Below the pieces are notes generated by a model, which did no database searches, was not told the DNA's origin, and saw only the letters and a program-made list of their open reading frames with translations. Made by a program: the position numbers and the translations under genes. DNA of 36,812 nt from an uncultured Bacteroidales bacterium (GTDB lineage Bacteria; Bacteroidota; Bacteroidia; Bacteroidales; Paludibacteraceae): positions 1 through 36,812 of the forward strand of contig CAMJJT010000022.1 of NCBI GenBank assembly GCA_946406195.1. Reading direction: 5' to 3'. Shown piece after piece: positions 1 through 8,327 of the stretch (position 1 is the first letter of the stretch; each line of letters begins with the position of its first letter).

Positions 1-92
1 TGTGTCCCCCGAGAGGCTCGTAGATTGCGCTTGCGCAATAATCGTTCGAGCGAAGCGAGATAAGAACTCGAGAAGTTTGAGCCCTCGGGACA
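1..92. repeat. Duplicated tRNA-Lys 3' end forming an imperfect inverted repeat
   Basis: Bases 1-20 are identical to bases 126-145, which cover the 3' end of the tRNA-Lys gene (acceptor and half of the T arm). The identity stops inside the T loop. Bases 79-92 are an imperfect inverted copy of 1-18, so the segment could fold back on itself. A smaller dyad, ATTGCGC-TT-GCGCAAT, lies at 24-39. A direct repeat of a tRNA 3' end is the usual scar of integrase-mediated insertion, but the window edge hides any element further left. Confidence 0.55.
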
Positions 93-120
93 AAAAAAGA
101 CACCCGAAAGTGTCTTTATT
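92..120 (-). terminator. Rho-independent terminator of tRNA-Lys
   Basis: GACAC (99-103), a six-base loop and GTGTC (110-114) form a hairpin, extended by flanking A/T pairs. Read on the minus strand it is followed by a run of seven T. It begins just after the tRNA 3' end. Confidence 0.75.
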
Positions 121-126
121 TTTCTG

Positions 127-199
127 TGTCCCCCGAGAGGCTCGAACTCTCGACCCACTGATTAAGAGTCAGTTGCTCTACCAACTGAGCTAGGGAGAC
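127..199 (-). tRNA. tRNA-Lys (anticodon CTT)
   Basis: A complete 73-nt cloverleaf reads on the minus strand. The acceptor arms GTCTCCC and GGGGGAC pair with one T-G wobble. The D arm is GCTC/GAGC, the anticodon stem ACTGA/TCAGT closes the loop CTCTTAA with anticodon CTT, and the T arm GAGAG/CTCTC closes TTCGAGC. The discriminator base is A and no CCA is encoded. A promoter lies at 266-297 and a terminator follows at 92-120, so it is a single-gene transcription unit. Confidence 0.95.
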
Positions 200-265
200 A
201 GATCGTGTGCAACACCTTGTGCACGAACTGAGTCTCAAGAGACGTCGTTTTTTCAAAAGCGGGTG

Positions 266-297
266 CAAAGGTACTGCTTTTTTTTGATATGACCAAA
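266..297 (-). promoter_or_regulatory. Bacteroidetes promoter for tRNA-Lys
   Basis: On the minus strand TACCTTTG (266-273) matches the -7 element TAnnTTTG, and TTTG (294-297) matches the -33 element with a 20-bp spacer. Transcription would start about 60 bases before the tRNA. Confidence 0.8.
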
Positions 298-337
298 TAT
301 TTTGGCAAAAAAATGCACTTACACCCTCATTTTTTGC

Positions 338-1057
338 TTATAAGCTCTCTGCAAAGCGTTCTGCCTCCTCAATTTGGTCGATTTTGCCGACATCCATCAT
401 CCGATAATCTCCGGGCACATAGGCTTGTAAAGGGAGCTTATTCATCGCCTTCAGATAGAAATCAATGAGGGAGAATTTCTCGTCGGGCATTTCGTTTAGA
501 AGAGCTAAGGCATCGGGGCTTAGGATCTGCATACCACTGAAAGCCAGATGACGGCCGTCAGTACCTTTAAGTTCGCCGGTAGCCATATTCGTCCATCCGC
601 AGAGTTGGTTCTGTCCGTCAAAACAGAGATAGCGTTGGGTCTGACGGTCGGAAACCACCAACTGGCTGACTCCCGTACGCTCATAGGCGCTGATCAATGC
701 CCGAACATCTATATTCGAGAGGATGTCCACATTGCAAGCGAGGATGGGAGAGTTGAGAGTTGATAATTGAGAATTGAGAATTTTCTTTAGTCCTCCGCCG
801 GTGTCCAGCAGTTGATCACGTTCGTCGGAGATGAGGATGTTAGCTCCCCACCCTTCGTTTTGACGGACGGCGTCGATGATCATGTCCGGGAAATGATGCA
901 CATTGACGATGATATCGGTTATACCGGCATCCCGCAGTTTCTCCACCTGCCACTGAAGGAGGGGTTTGCCTGCCAGCGGAACTAATGCTTTAGGCATCGT
1001 ATCGGTAAGCGGTTTGAGGCGTGTCCCCAAGCCCGCGGAAAAAATCACTCCAACCAT
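338..1057 (-). CDS. Sugar-phosphate nucleotidyltransferase, MurU-like
   Basis: This 239-residue protein opens with the nucleotidyltransferase signature GLGTRLKPLT and the lysine of MPKALVPLAGKP, followed by LLDTGGGL and NVDILSN (metal-binding Asp region). It belongs to the NTP-transferase family that makes nucleotide sugars from sugar 1-phosphates. With the kinase at 1415-2395 it resembles the AmgK/MurU pair, which turns recycled MurNAc into UDP-MurNAc. That role is inferred from the neighbours; other NDP-sugar substrates are possible. It starts 13 bases inside the 3' end of the RapZ-C gene, so translation is probably coupled. A 35-bp heptad element (748-782) encodes residues around NSQLSTLNS, in the loop just before NVDILSN. 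Confidence 0.85.
   Translation of the reverse strand: MVGVIFSAGLGTRLKPLTDTMPKALVPLAGKPLLQWQVEKLRDAGITDIIVNVHHFPDMIIDAVRQNEGWGANILISDERDQLLDTGGGLKKILNSQLSTLNSPILACNVDILSNIDVRALISAYERTGVSQLVVSDRQTQRYLCFDGQNQLCGWTNMATGELKGTDGRHLAFSGMQILSPDALALLNEMPDEKFSLIDFYLKAMNKLPLQAYVPGDYRMMDVGKIDQIEEAERFAESL
748..782 (-). repeat. Five-heptad element inside the murU-like gene
   Basis: Plus-strand units are GAGAGTT, GAGAGTT, GATAATT, GAGAATT and GAGAATT with no gaps, exactly 35 bp. On the coding strand the unit is NTCAAYT, which is free of stop codons in all frames. It is coding sequence and keeps the frame. Confidence 0.85.
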
Positions 1058-1449
1058 CGTTCAATCCCCCTTTCTCTATGAATCAGATGAATACGAACAT
1101 TGTACTTCTCTTTGAGATGCTGCGCCAGATGCTCTGCGCAATAAACAGAACGGTGTTGTCCTCCGGTACAACCAAACGCTACCTGGAGGTTCGTAAAATC
1201 ACGTTCGATGAAGCGCTCCGCATGATGATCGACAAGCTTATAAACAGACTCCAGGAAAGAGAGTATCTCTCCGTCTTTCTCAAGAAAATCAATCACAGGT
1301 TGATCGAGGCCCGTAAGGGTCTTATATTCGTCGTACTTACCGGGGTTATGGGTAGAACGGCAATCGAAGACGTAACCTCCTCCGTTGCCGGATTCGTCGG
1401 ACGGGATTCCACGCTTAAAGGAGAAAGAGTAAATCGTTACTAAGAGCAT
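1045..1449 (-). CDS. RapZ C-terminal domain protein
   Basis: The 134 residues match the C-terminal domain of RapZ, the RNase adaptor family that also senses glucosamine 6-phosphate in enterobacteria. Visible signatures are TIYSFSFKRGIP, GNGGGYVFDCR and FGCTGGQHRSVYCAEHL (phosphate- and RNA-binding region). The N-terminal P-loop kinase domain of full RapZ is absent. It overlaps the end of the upstream sugar kinase by 35 bp in a different frame. The ATG at 1449 is chosen because it keeps the first beta strand (LLVTIYSFS). From my memory of the family, kinase and RapZ-C domains are often adjacent or fused in Bacteroidetes, so a split fusion is plausible. Confidence 0.85.
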   Translation of the reverse strand: MLLVTIYSFSFKRGIPSDESGNGGGYVFDCRSTHNPGKYDEYKTLTGLDQPVIDFLEKDGEILSFLESVYKLVDHHAERFIERDFTNLQVAFGCTGGQHRSVYCAEHLAQHLKEKYNVRIHLIHRERGIERWLE

Positions 1450-2395
1450 AGAGATAGGGGTATTGGGTTTTTAATTCGCCGTACCGGTCGAATAAGTCAT
1501 GCAGATTGCGCAGAGCATTTGGGATGGACTCGAGGAAATGGGGTTTCCGCTCGAAATAGCCTCTATAGCCGTAAGCGCCGAGTACCTGCAGGGTTCGGAA
1601 GAGCACGAAATGCGGCAGAAGGGATCTCCATTCTTTTTCAGCCAAGCTTGGCTGAAGTTTTTTGAGTTCGTCCAAATAAGCATCTATCAGTTTGTTGCGA
1701 AGGGTCTGTGGGATGTTCGCTTTCGCTTGCCAGAGGAAAGAAGCTACATCGTATTGCGTAGGACCGCGACGACCGCCTTGAAAATCGATGAAGTACGGTT
1801 GGCCGTCACGAATCATGACATTTCGGCTTTGGAAATCGCGGTATAAAAAAGCCCACTCGCTCTGCTCGTTCAAAGAATAAAGACCGCTCGTTTCTCTCGC
1901 TAAAAGAGTAAAGACCAAATGATCAAAATCGTCTTCCAATTTGGGTTCGGAGAACTCAATCTTGGTAGCTTTGAGGAAGCAGTATTTGAAATAATTGAGG
2001 TCCCAACGGATGGAACGTTCGTCGAAAGCAGGAACGGGAAAACAAACCGACCAATCGAAATCACGCGCTCCTTCCACCTGCACGTGCGCGAGGGCGCGTA
2101 TCGTGCGTTCTAATAAGGTATGTTCCTCGCGGGAGAAGACGCCTGTCTCGCGTCCCTGCCGAATAGCATCGAAGAGGAGCGTATCCCCCAGATCCTCCTG
2201 CGTATAAGTCATCTCATCATCGCTGACCGAATAGAGTTCGGGGACAGGCAGTCCGAGCGCATGAAAATGGCGCGCCATATAGATGAACGCACGGTTCTCA
2301 TCACGGTTCGTACCTACCACACGGATGACCGAACGACCGTTCTCATCTGTCTCGCGGGTATATGTGCGGTTACTACCTTGTTTTGGGATATTCAT
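1415..2395 (-). CDS. Aminoglycoside phosphotransferase-family sugar kinase, AmgK-like
   Basis: This 326-residue protein has the APH kinase fold. The catalytic loop is YRDFQSRN (residues 185-192) and the metal-binding Asp is in IDFQGGRRGP (203-212). The usual HxD histidine is Tyr here. APH-family proteins beside a MurU-like nucleotidyltransferase are typical anomeric MurNAc/GlcNAc kinases of peptidoglycan recycling, and that role is inferred. It is the first gene of a three-gene minus-strand operon behind the promoter at 2424-2454. Its last 35 bp overlap the RapZ-C gene. A perfect 20-bp palindrome lies inside the coding sequence at 1637-1656. Confidence 0.82.
   Translation of the reverse strand: MNIPKQGSNRTYTRETDENGRSVIRVVGTNRDENRAFIYMARHFHALGLPVPELYSVSDDEMTYTQEDLGDTLLFDAIRQGRETGVFSREEHTLLERTIRALAHVQVEGARDFDWSVCFPVPAFDERSIRWDLNYFKYCFLKATKIEFSEPKLEDDFDHLVFTLLARETSGLYSLNEQSEWAFLYRDFQSRNVMIRDGQPYFIDFQGGRRGPTQYDVASFLWQAKANIPQTLRNKLIDAYLDELKKLQPSLAEKEWRSLLPHFVLFRTLQVLGAYGYRGYFERKPHFLESIPNALRNLHDLFDRYGELKTQYPYLYALSNDLLFLL
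1637..1656. repeat. Perfect 20-bp palindrome inside the AmgK-like gene
   Basis: TTCAGCCAAG is followed directly by CTTGGCTGAA. The palindrome encodes part of KKLQPSLAEKE and is in frame. Another perfect 20-bp palindrome lies inside the aroA-like gene at 10692-10711. Confidence 0.7.
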
Positions 2396-2423
2396 TGTTC
2401 TTTAATTATACAAATTGTGCGTG

Positions 2424-2454
2424 CAAAGGTACTGCTTTTTTTTGACATACGCAA
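2424..2454 (-). promoter_or_regulatory. Promoter of the sugar-salvage operon
   Basis: On the minus strand TACCTTTG (2424-2431) is the -7 element and TTG (2452-2454) the -33 element, with a 20-bp spacer. The start codon of the kinase is about 29 bases downstream of the -7. Confidence 0.8.
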
Positions 2455-2486
2455 TAGTATCTGATATTTTTGTAGCACCTCATATC

Positions 2487-2524
2487 ACAAAAAATCCGCG
2501 AACATATATATTCGTCGCGGATTT
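2487..2524 (-). terminator. Terminator of the C13 protease gene
   Basis: AAATCCGCGA (492-501 of this kilobase) pairs with TCGCGGATTT (515-524) around a 13-base loop. On the minus strand a run of T follows. The stem sits between the protease stop codon and the next promoter, and could also work in the other direction. Confidence 0.75.
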
Positions 2525-2563
2525 TTGCAAATTCTTAAAATTTAGGATCTCGTATTATAGTTT

Positions 2564-5500
2564 TTATTGTTTTATAAATTTAGTTTGGCTGTTCCCTTCT
2601 TTTGTTTCTGCATAGATGAAATAAACACCTTTCGGTAGGTTAGATACATTGATTATAGTATCAGTAGTTGATATTACAATTTGTCCTTGTTGATTATAAA
2701 TATTTACCAAGTTAATTAGAGCCGGTGAGACGACATTTATCCTTGAAAATGCGGGGTTAGGAACACAACTTATTTTCAGGGAGTGTGTAGAATTTAATTG
2801 CTGTTCTGCATTTTGGTAGTTGGGAGATATGAGAACACCATTCTCCCCATTACCTGAGTACATAAATCTTTCGCCACCAACTATATCTCCGTTACTATCC
2901 ACAATATGTATATCAAATGTTACATTGCGCTTTATATTTGTTGTGTCATATAGTTCAACTTTAAGAGGATAAAACCCATTACCGTTCATATAAATATTTA
3001 GTAATTCGGCATGATTACCAGTAATTTCCAACTGTCCTTGTCCATTAATATCATCATATCCTATTCCATATCCAGACCAGTTAGAGAATAAATCTGGTGA
3101 AAGAGTAAGATATAAATGCCGATTCGTTCCCAATTCTAAATTTGAATTAAACACATCACAATATAAATGGTAATATCCGGTCGTCATATTGGGAGTAGCA
3201 ACACCCACAATAGCAGCAGGTAGTCCGATATTACTTGTTCTTAATGGTCCTATCATTGAGAAGTTGCAAGAAGCCACATTATTATTGTTTAGCACAAACG
3301 CTGCCAAAGGCTGCGGTTCGCCATCTTCTCCTGGTTGAGATTGAGAATCTACTATTCGTGCCAGTAGGCAATAGTGCCACAACTGGTCTAAGTTATCATT
3401 AAACACCGAGCATGCGGAATAATCTATGCTTGGTGCAGTCCAATAATGAGAAACTATACAATTTTCTCCACCATTTATAGATGGTATCATCGTGCCATTA
3501 GGATTAATTACTGCGCCTCGTATGATTGAAGTAGTATCACAAGTATATTCGTAATTATCGAACCAACTATATGGCCATGATCCTCCTATTACTGCTTTAG
3601 TCCAGTGCCAATAAATGAGTTCTCCACCAGGTGTTGGTTGATTCCCTCGATTATGAACCCGTGCACAAACCCTATATGTACATCCTTGTTGTAAAGTGGA
3701 TACTCTTCCTCCATTAATATTTTCAAACCAAATATCTGTTGATATCCAAGAATTACCAGTTGTATAGTTGGGTTCTGTTCCTAAATCCGAAGCATTATCT
3801 TTTATATACAAATCATACCCATCAATAAACACAGGGCTATCGCATAACGAAAGCAAGTCTGTTAGCGTTAAAGAAAATTTAAGACATTCATCGTTTGAGT
3901 ATTGTTGCGGGGATTCTTCTCTTGCATCATTTGCACATGCAAACATATATGCCTCTAACATAGAAATATAACCATCATTATTATAGTCTGCACTACCATG
4001 TACTATTCCGTCGGGAGTTACGCCATTAATCGCCGTGCACCACCAATAAATAAATTCATCATATACGAAATTATACATTGAGTAAGAAGGTTGCTCTGCG
4101 CCACATGCAGTGCTTACAACGACCTGCTCAAATATAGGGTTTTGGAAATCATCTATAAAACCACCGCTATAACATTGTTCCATTACAATATTAAGAGTTC
4201 CTGCACCTAATCTATCTACCAAATTAGCAAATTCGAAATCATACACAAACTCATCGTTCCATAACCATAACACAGAATGTCCATCTATAGTGTCTCCGTG
4301 GTCTGTTGTAAAAATGAAGACTTCATCATTCCCGTTCATGGAATCTCTCACCATTTCAAACATATCAGTGATGCCAATACGCGTTGCTGGGAATTGAACA
4401 TCATTATTTCCATCTCCATCCAAGTCCCATGGAGAATTACCATACGATCCATTATTATAATGTATATCAACACTATCATTCAGTCCATCGGAGATGGCCA
4501 CAAAAATTTGTTCTGGATTATAACCATTGCTTATCAGTGTTTTATATACGGCAGAGCAATCATTCCAATATCTAACCCAGTTATTGTTAGGATCTGCTCC
4601 ACCATTGATTATAATAGCCCACTTATGATATTCTGGTTCGTCGGGACTACTGTTACTCATGGCCTCTCGATGCATTTGTTTTTTCGACTCATTGAGTTTA
4701 GGAACTGCCCTATTGTATTCTGGCAGCACTAATCCGTCTTCTTCTTTCCTGTTATCCCATCTCATTAAGTTGAATAGGCCTTGCAAGTTTTTAGGGAAAA
4801 TAGATTTTGTGATTTTTGTTATATGACCGGTGTAAGCATTGATAAAAATATACTCACATGGATGAGACCAGTTGGCCATAGGAAAAAGATCTACGAAAGC
4901 AACCCAATACATTGCTAACGGGTAAGGAACATTAATGATTTCTTTGGTAGGTAAATCAAATTTTTCTCCCCCATAGTAAAAATCATTAGAGATATAAATA
5001 CTTACCGTATCGTTTCGATACATACTATCCACAATAGCGAAGGCATCCTGTTTATTAAGGATTTTAGCGCCATTCATCCTGTCATAAAATTTGTATTGCT
5101 TAAATTTATGTAGCGCTACAGGAGGCGTGGTTCTATTTAGAACTTTAATTTTTCCGGAAGAACTATCAACCAATAGATATTGGCACTCGTGCCCCCAGTT
5201 TGCTTCAGGTTTCTTGTCTATGAACACACACCATGCACTATTATTCTCAATAATTGTATATTCATTTAGAAGATGTTCATATAATGCATGAATAGTATCT
5301 CCTTTGGAATATGTACTGCTTGAAACAAAAATCTCTACCGCTTCATTTTGATACATATCTAAAGCGATATTTGCGACTTCATTTTGCGATAGTTCTACCT
5401 CAAACACCCCTTGTAAAGTTGTATTATGGATATTCAGCAGAAGTCCATACGAGCCATACTTGCTGATTTGCAAGGAAACAGTATTTGTAAATTTAACGCT

Positions 5501-5761
5501 GGTTACCTTCTCCTGTGTCGCTTGGTTTTTGAGTTGCAGCGAAATGGCCTCTTTCAAGGTTGTAGAGATTGTCAATGTTCTGTCATCTAGAGAGGCGACA
5601 AATTGATTGGGGGTGATAGGATCCTTACCATCTTGAGCAGGTCCATCATTACTCCCAGTGTCAATAATAGTCAAGGGAATATAAGATGAGGTTGCCACAA
5701 CCGATTGTACCATTATAGTCAACATAATAGTACAAGACAATAATAAGACTTTAGTTTTCAT
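2564..5761 (-). CDS. Secreted C13/caspase-like cysteine protease with T9SS sorting domain
   Basis: This 1065-residue protein has a signal peptide (residues 1-23). Two related propeptide-like repeats follow: AWCVFIDKKPEANWGHECQY near 177-196 and YWVAFVDLFPMANWSHPCEY near 285-304, each followed by a TGHI/SGKI strand. The protease domain spans about 378-650 with WAIIINGG, catalytic His488 in TTDHGD and Cys530 in MEQCYSGG, the clan CD His-Gly/Cys arrangement of legumains and caspases. Ig-like beta regions follow. The end (about 990-1065) is a type IX secretion C-terminal domain with VPNPAFSRI and LPKGVYFIY. It should be exported and anchored or released at the surface. The substrate is unknown. 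The TPR regulator lies just upstream on the same strand. Confidence 0.88.
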   Translation of the reverse strand: MKTKVLLLSCTIMLTIMVQSVVATSSYIPLTIIDTGSNDGPAQDGKDPITPNQFVASLDDRTLTISTTLKEAISLQLKNQATQEKVTSVKFTNTVSLQISKYGSYGLLLNIHNTTLQGVFEVELSQNEVANIALDMYQNEAVEIFVSSSTYSKGDTIHALYEHLLNEYTIIENNSAWCVFIDKKPEANWGHECQYLLVDSSSGKIKVLNRTTPPVALHKFKQYKFYDRMNGAKILNKQDAFAIVDSMYRNDTVSIYISNDFYYGGEKFDLPTKEIINVPYPLAMYWVAFVDLFPMANWSHPCEYIFINAYTGHITKITKSIFPKNLQGLFNLMRWDNRKEEDGLVLPEYNRAVPKLNESKKQMHREAMSNSSPDEPEYHKWAIIINGGADPNNNWVRYWNDCSAVYKTLISNGYNPEQIFVAISDGLNDSVDIHYNNGSYGNSPWDLDGDGNNDVQFPATRIGITDMFEMVRDSMNGNDEVFIFTTDHGDTIDGHSVLWLWNDEFVYDFEFANLVDRLGAGTLNIVMEQCYSGGFIDDFQNPIFEQVVVSTACGAEQPSYSMYNFVYDEFIYWWCTAINGVTPDGIVHGSADYNNDGYISMLEAYMFACANDAREESPQQYSNDECLKFSLTLTDLLSLCDSPVFIDGYDLYIKDNASDLGTEPNYTTGNSWISTDIWFENINGGRVSTLQQGCTYRVCARVHNRGNQPTPGGELIYWHWTKAVIGGSWPYSWFDNYEYTCDTTSIIRGAVINPNGTMIPSINGGENCIVSHYWTAPSIDYSACSVFNDNLDQLWHYCLLARIVDSQSQPGEDGEPQPLAAFVLNNNNVASCNFSMIGPLRTSNIGLPAAIVGVATPNMTTGYYHLYCDVFNSNLELGTNRHLYLTLSPDLFSNWSGYGIGYDDINGQGQLEITGNHAELLNIYMNGNGFYPLKVELYDTTNIKRNVTFDIHIVDSNGDIVGGERFMYSGNGENGVLISPNYQNAEQQLNSTHSLKISCVPNPAFSRINVVSPALINLVNIYNQQGQIVISTTDTIINVSNLPKGVYFIYAETKEGNSQTKFIKQ

Positions 5762-5796
5762 AATACTTCAAAATTAATGGTTTGTAATTTTCGCTA

Positions 5797-5828
5797 CAAA
5801 ATTACTATCTTTCCAGCAAACATGCAAG
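5797..5828 (-). promoter_or_regulatory. Promoter of the C13 protease
   Basis: On the minus strand TAATTTTG (5797-5804) is the -7 and CTTG (5825-5828) the -33, with a 20-bp spacer. A second match, TAATTTTG at 5769-5776 with TTTG at 5797-5800, has the same spacing but lies only eight bases before the start codon, so it is less likely to be the main start. Confidence 0.75.
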
Positions 5829-5834
5829 AGATAT

Positions 5835-5903
5835 ACTTGGGAATTTGAATTTTTGCAATATGCTGATATTAAGCACAATACAAAGAAACGCACTTGGGAA
5901 TTT
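5835..5903 (-). promoter_or_regulatory. Two 12-bp direct repeats upstream of the protease promoter (operator candidates)
   Basis: AAATTCCCAAGT (minus strand) occurs at 5835-5846 and again at 5892-5903, starts 57 bp apart. The proximal copy ends six bases before the -33 element. The position suits a regulator-binding site, and the TPR-HTH protein encoded next door is the obvious candidate. This is inference. Confidence 0.45.
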
Positions 5904-5917
5904 TAATTAGTGTCTGT

Positions 5918-7387
5918 TTAGAATGCATCAATTACAACGTTGAGCAGAGAAGTTCGTAGTTGTTTTCCTGTTGTCCCAAGATGTTTTGCGGTGGTATCTT
6001 TCAGTTTGCCGACGCTGTTTGGCGCATAAGGTAGGATTTCAGCTATTTGATTGAAGTGCAGATTGATTAACACTAACACACAAAGTCTAATCTCTGTTTC
6101 GTTTAAAGCATGCGTGGCCTTCAATTTGTTTGCAAAGAAGTTAAAATGGCTATTAATTATTTCACACATCTCAATATAGTCAGACCATTTCAATTCCGTT
6201 TTGATATTATGTGACTGCCTCAATGCTTCGCACAGTCTTTCTATTTCTTGTAATTGTAGTTGTCGGAATTCTATTCGTTGTTGTATTATTCGTTTTTGTT
6301 CTGCCTGCAATTGAGTTTGTATATACAATTCTTTGTGTGTGTTTTCACTAACTTGTTTTTGTTTTGCACATATCCTTATATAGGCAAATGTAGAGGTGGC
6401 TGCAATAATAAATATTGCAATTACAAATATTACAAGTTCAGTACTATCAAATGGTTCGTTTATATCTTGTTGTAGTAGTTCTACAGCGTGGGCAAGTTCC
6501 GCTCTGCGTTGTTCTATCAGTTTCTGTATGTCTGCACGATTAGCATGGGCTTGCTGAATTTCATCGAGAGAAGCACTTGTATTATCGTTTGCTAATATAT
6601 ATAAGGAATTATTTAGATCAAATAACGATGATGATTCTTTCGCTACAATAGAAGCATAATAGACAGCAGAATCCGATTGATTTAGTAATGAATAGGATTG
6701 CGCCTTTATTAAAAATCCGGTAGGTTCCAGATTCCCTTTCTCCTGCAATAGATTAGCATAATATATTGCCGAGTCATATTGCTGAGCCATAAAAAAGGCT
6801 TCTGCCTTTGTCTCGATAGCTTTTGTCAATACTACCAAATTATGACATTGTGACTCAATTAAACTGATTAGAGAAAGACACTCTTCTTTATTAGATTGCT
6901 CAGCCAATTCAAAAGCCATGCTATTTAACGCATAGTAATAAGCTGTCGTATCTTCTGATTGCTTGAATTTGAGAGCAGAATATTCAAACATTTGGTAGGC
7001 TAAGGGATGATTGCCTTCCAGGCGGCACATCACAGCCATATTTGTATAAATCCGTCCGAGTATCTTATAACTATCCGAGTGCATATGACGGTATTTATTT
7101 CCCACTCTCTTTGAAAATGGCATTTTCGGGTCTGTGTGTGCACCATTAATGAAACACTGCATAGCGGCAGATTGCGAGCCCCTCTGACGAAGTAGACGGC
7201 CGTAATAATAACAGGTATATGCGTACTCGTCCGGGCAAAACCATTTGATGGCTTTCATACCTATATATTGTTTTGCCAGACATGTGGAGTCCTGATCGCA
7301 TTTTCCCTCATTCACCTTGGGGCTACATGCCTGACAGCCGACACATGTAAGAATCAATACAAGCCATATATAAACAATCTGCTTCAT
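5918..7387 (-). CDS. Membrane TPR regulator with C-terminal LuxR-like HTH
   Basis: This 489-residue protein starts at the ATG at 7387, because a hydrophobic signal with a possible lipobox (CVGC, Cys18) follows at once. An earlier ATG at 7420 overlaps the lipid-kinase stop. Residues about 40-290 are alpha-helical and TPR-like (repeated YY-A-L and Y-A patterns). A transmembrane helix spans 317-337. A Gln/Glu-rich coiled coil follows at about 345-392. Residues 428-485 look like a LuxR-type helix-turn-helix (ALNETEIRLCVLVLINLHFNQIAEILPYAPNSVG). Such TPR-TM-HTH proteins are common in Bacteroidales. Its position directly upstream of the protease suggests that it controls that gene. Confidence 0.75.
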   Translation of the reverse strand: MKQIVYIWLVLILTCVGCQACSPKVNEGKCDQDSTCLAKQYIGMKAIKWFCPDEYAYTCYYYGRLLRQRGSQSAAMQCFINGAHTDPKMPFSKRVGNKYRHMHSDSYKILGRIYTNMAVMCRLEGNHPLAYQMFEYSALKFKQSEDTTAYYYALNSMAFELAEQSNKEECLSLISLIESQCHNLVVLTKAIETKAEAFFMAQQYDSAIYYANLLQEKGNLEPTGFLIKAQSYSLLNQSDSAVYYASIVAKESSSLFDLNNSLYILANDNTSASLDEIQQAHANRADIQKLIEQRRAELAHAVELLQQDINEPFDSTELVIFVIAIFIIAATSTFAYIRICAKQKQVSENTHKELYIQTQLQAEQKRIIQQRIEFRQLQLQEIERLCEALRQSHNIKTELKWSDYIEMCEIINSHFNFFANKLKATHALNETEIRLCVLVLINLHFNQIAEILPYAPNSVGKLKDTTAKHLGTTGKQLRTSLLNVVIDAF

Positions 7388-7397
7388 GGCGATTAGA

Positions 7398-8321
7398 TTA
7401 CACCCTGAACTGAAGGGCATGATGGATGCATGTCACTTTGCAAGGTCCGATGATGTTCTCGAGAATGCCATCTGCTTCAAAGAGAAGATGTTTACGATAG
7501 TGGATCTCAATCTCCTTGCCCACGATGGGATAGATGAACGGCAGGTCGGTCAGACGACCGTTGAAGAGGTTCGGCAGCGCTTTGATGATTTGTGGGAACG
7601 TGGGTTTCTTAACAAACATCGCATGGAAGACGCCGTCCGTAGGATCCGCCTCGGGGTTTTGGCGAATACCGCCGCCTGAGAAAGGTCCGTTACCTATATT
7701 CATCGTGAACAGTAAATCATCCACCGTCTCCTTGCCATCCACCTTCAGGACCATATGTTGGGCTTTATGCTGCATGACGGCAGCGATGAGACCGAAGACA
7801 TAATTCACATGATGCGAACCGATAAAATGTTTCAGTTCTTCGGCTTTCTTGCAGCACAAGGGATCGACCCCAAAGCCCACCGAGTTGATGAAATAGCGAT
7901 GATGTTCAATGCCGTTTCGCCAATAAGTGAGGCAGCCTATGTCTATCGGATGACCTTCTCCTCGGAAGAACCGATGAAGCGATTCTTTGTGCTTTTTGTT
8001 GAGTCCCCAGAATCGTCCCCAATCGTTTCCTGTACCTCGTGGCATAAGTCCCACTTGTATCTTCGCGCGCTGTTCGGGGGTTAGGTTCGCACACATGATA
8101 CCATTAATCGTTTCCGAGAGTGTACCATCTCCACCGAGCACAAGTATCTCATCGTAGCCTTTCTCCACCAACTCGCGTGCCAAGTCGGTGGCATGTCCCG
8201 CAAATTTGGTCACACAATACGCAAAGGGTGCATGACGCTTACGCAGCAGTTTCCATAAATAGATACGCTGCGCGCGGAAATAAGGCTTTCCAGATTTCGG
8301 ATTGATGATAATACCGAGCAT
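7398..8321 (-). CDS. Diacylglycerol/lipid kinase family protein
   Basis: The 307-residue protein has the DAGK catalytic fold: IINPKSGK at the start, VLGGDGTLSETINGI (GGDGT nucleotide loop), MPRGTGNDWGRF, FINSVGFGVD and a C-terminal DGE-like motif (EADGIL). It belongs to the YegS/BmrU-type soluble lipid kinases that phosphorylate diacylglycerol or related lipids with ATP. The ATG at 8321 is preferred over the far upstream one at 8387, because the 22 residues between are encoded by a heptad repeat and do not look like family sequence. The TPR regulator starts 10 bases after its stop, so the two are probably cotranscribed. Confidence 0.85.
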   Translation of the reverse strand: MLGIIINPKSGKPYFRAQRIYLWKLLRKRHAPFAYCVTKFAGHATDLARELVEKGYDEILVLGGDGTLSETINGIMCANLTPEQRAKIQVGLMPRGTGNDWGRFWGLNKKHKESLHRFFRGEGHPIDIGCLTYWRNGIEHHRYFINSVGFGVDPLCCKKAEELKHFIGSHHVNYVFGLIAAVMQHKAQHMVLKVDGKETVDDLLFTMNIGNGPFSGGGIRQNPEADPTDGVFHAMFVKKPTFPQIIKALPNLFNGRLTDLPFIYPIVGKEIEIHYRKHLLFEADGILENIIGPCKVTCIHHALQFRV

Positions 8322-8327
8322 TTGAGG

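Noticed and set aside
1415..1449. Programmed +1 frameshift at CTT TAA joining the kinase to RapZ-C
   Set aside because: The first beta strand of RapZ-C (LLVTIYSFS) is encoded upstream of that site in its own frame, so a shift there would delete it. Separate initiation at ATG 1449 fits better.
7388..7420. Upstream start for the TPR regulator
   Set aside because: It would overlap the lipid kinase stop and place 11 residues before a clean signal peptide.
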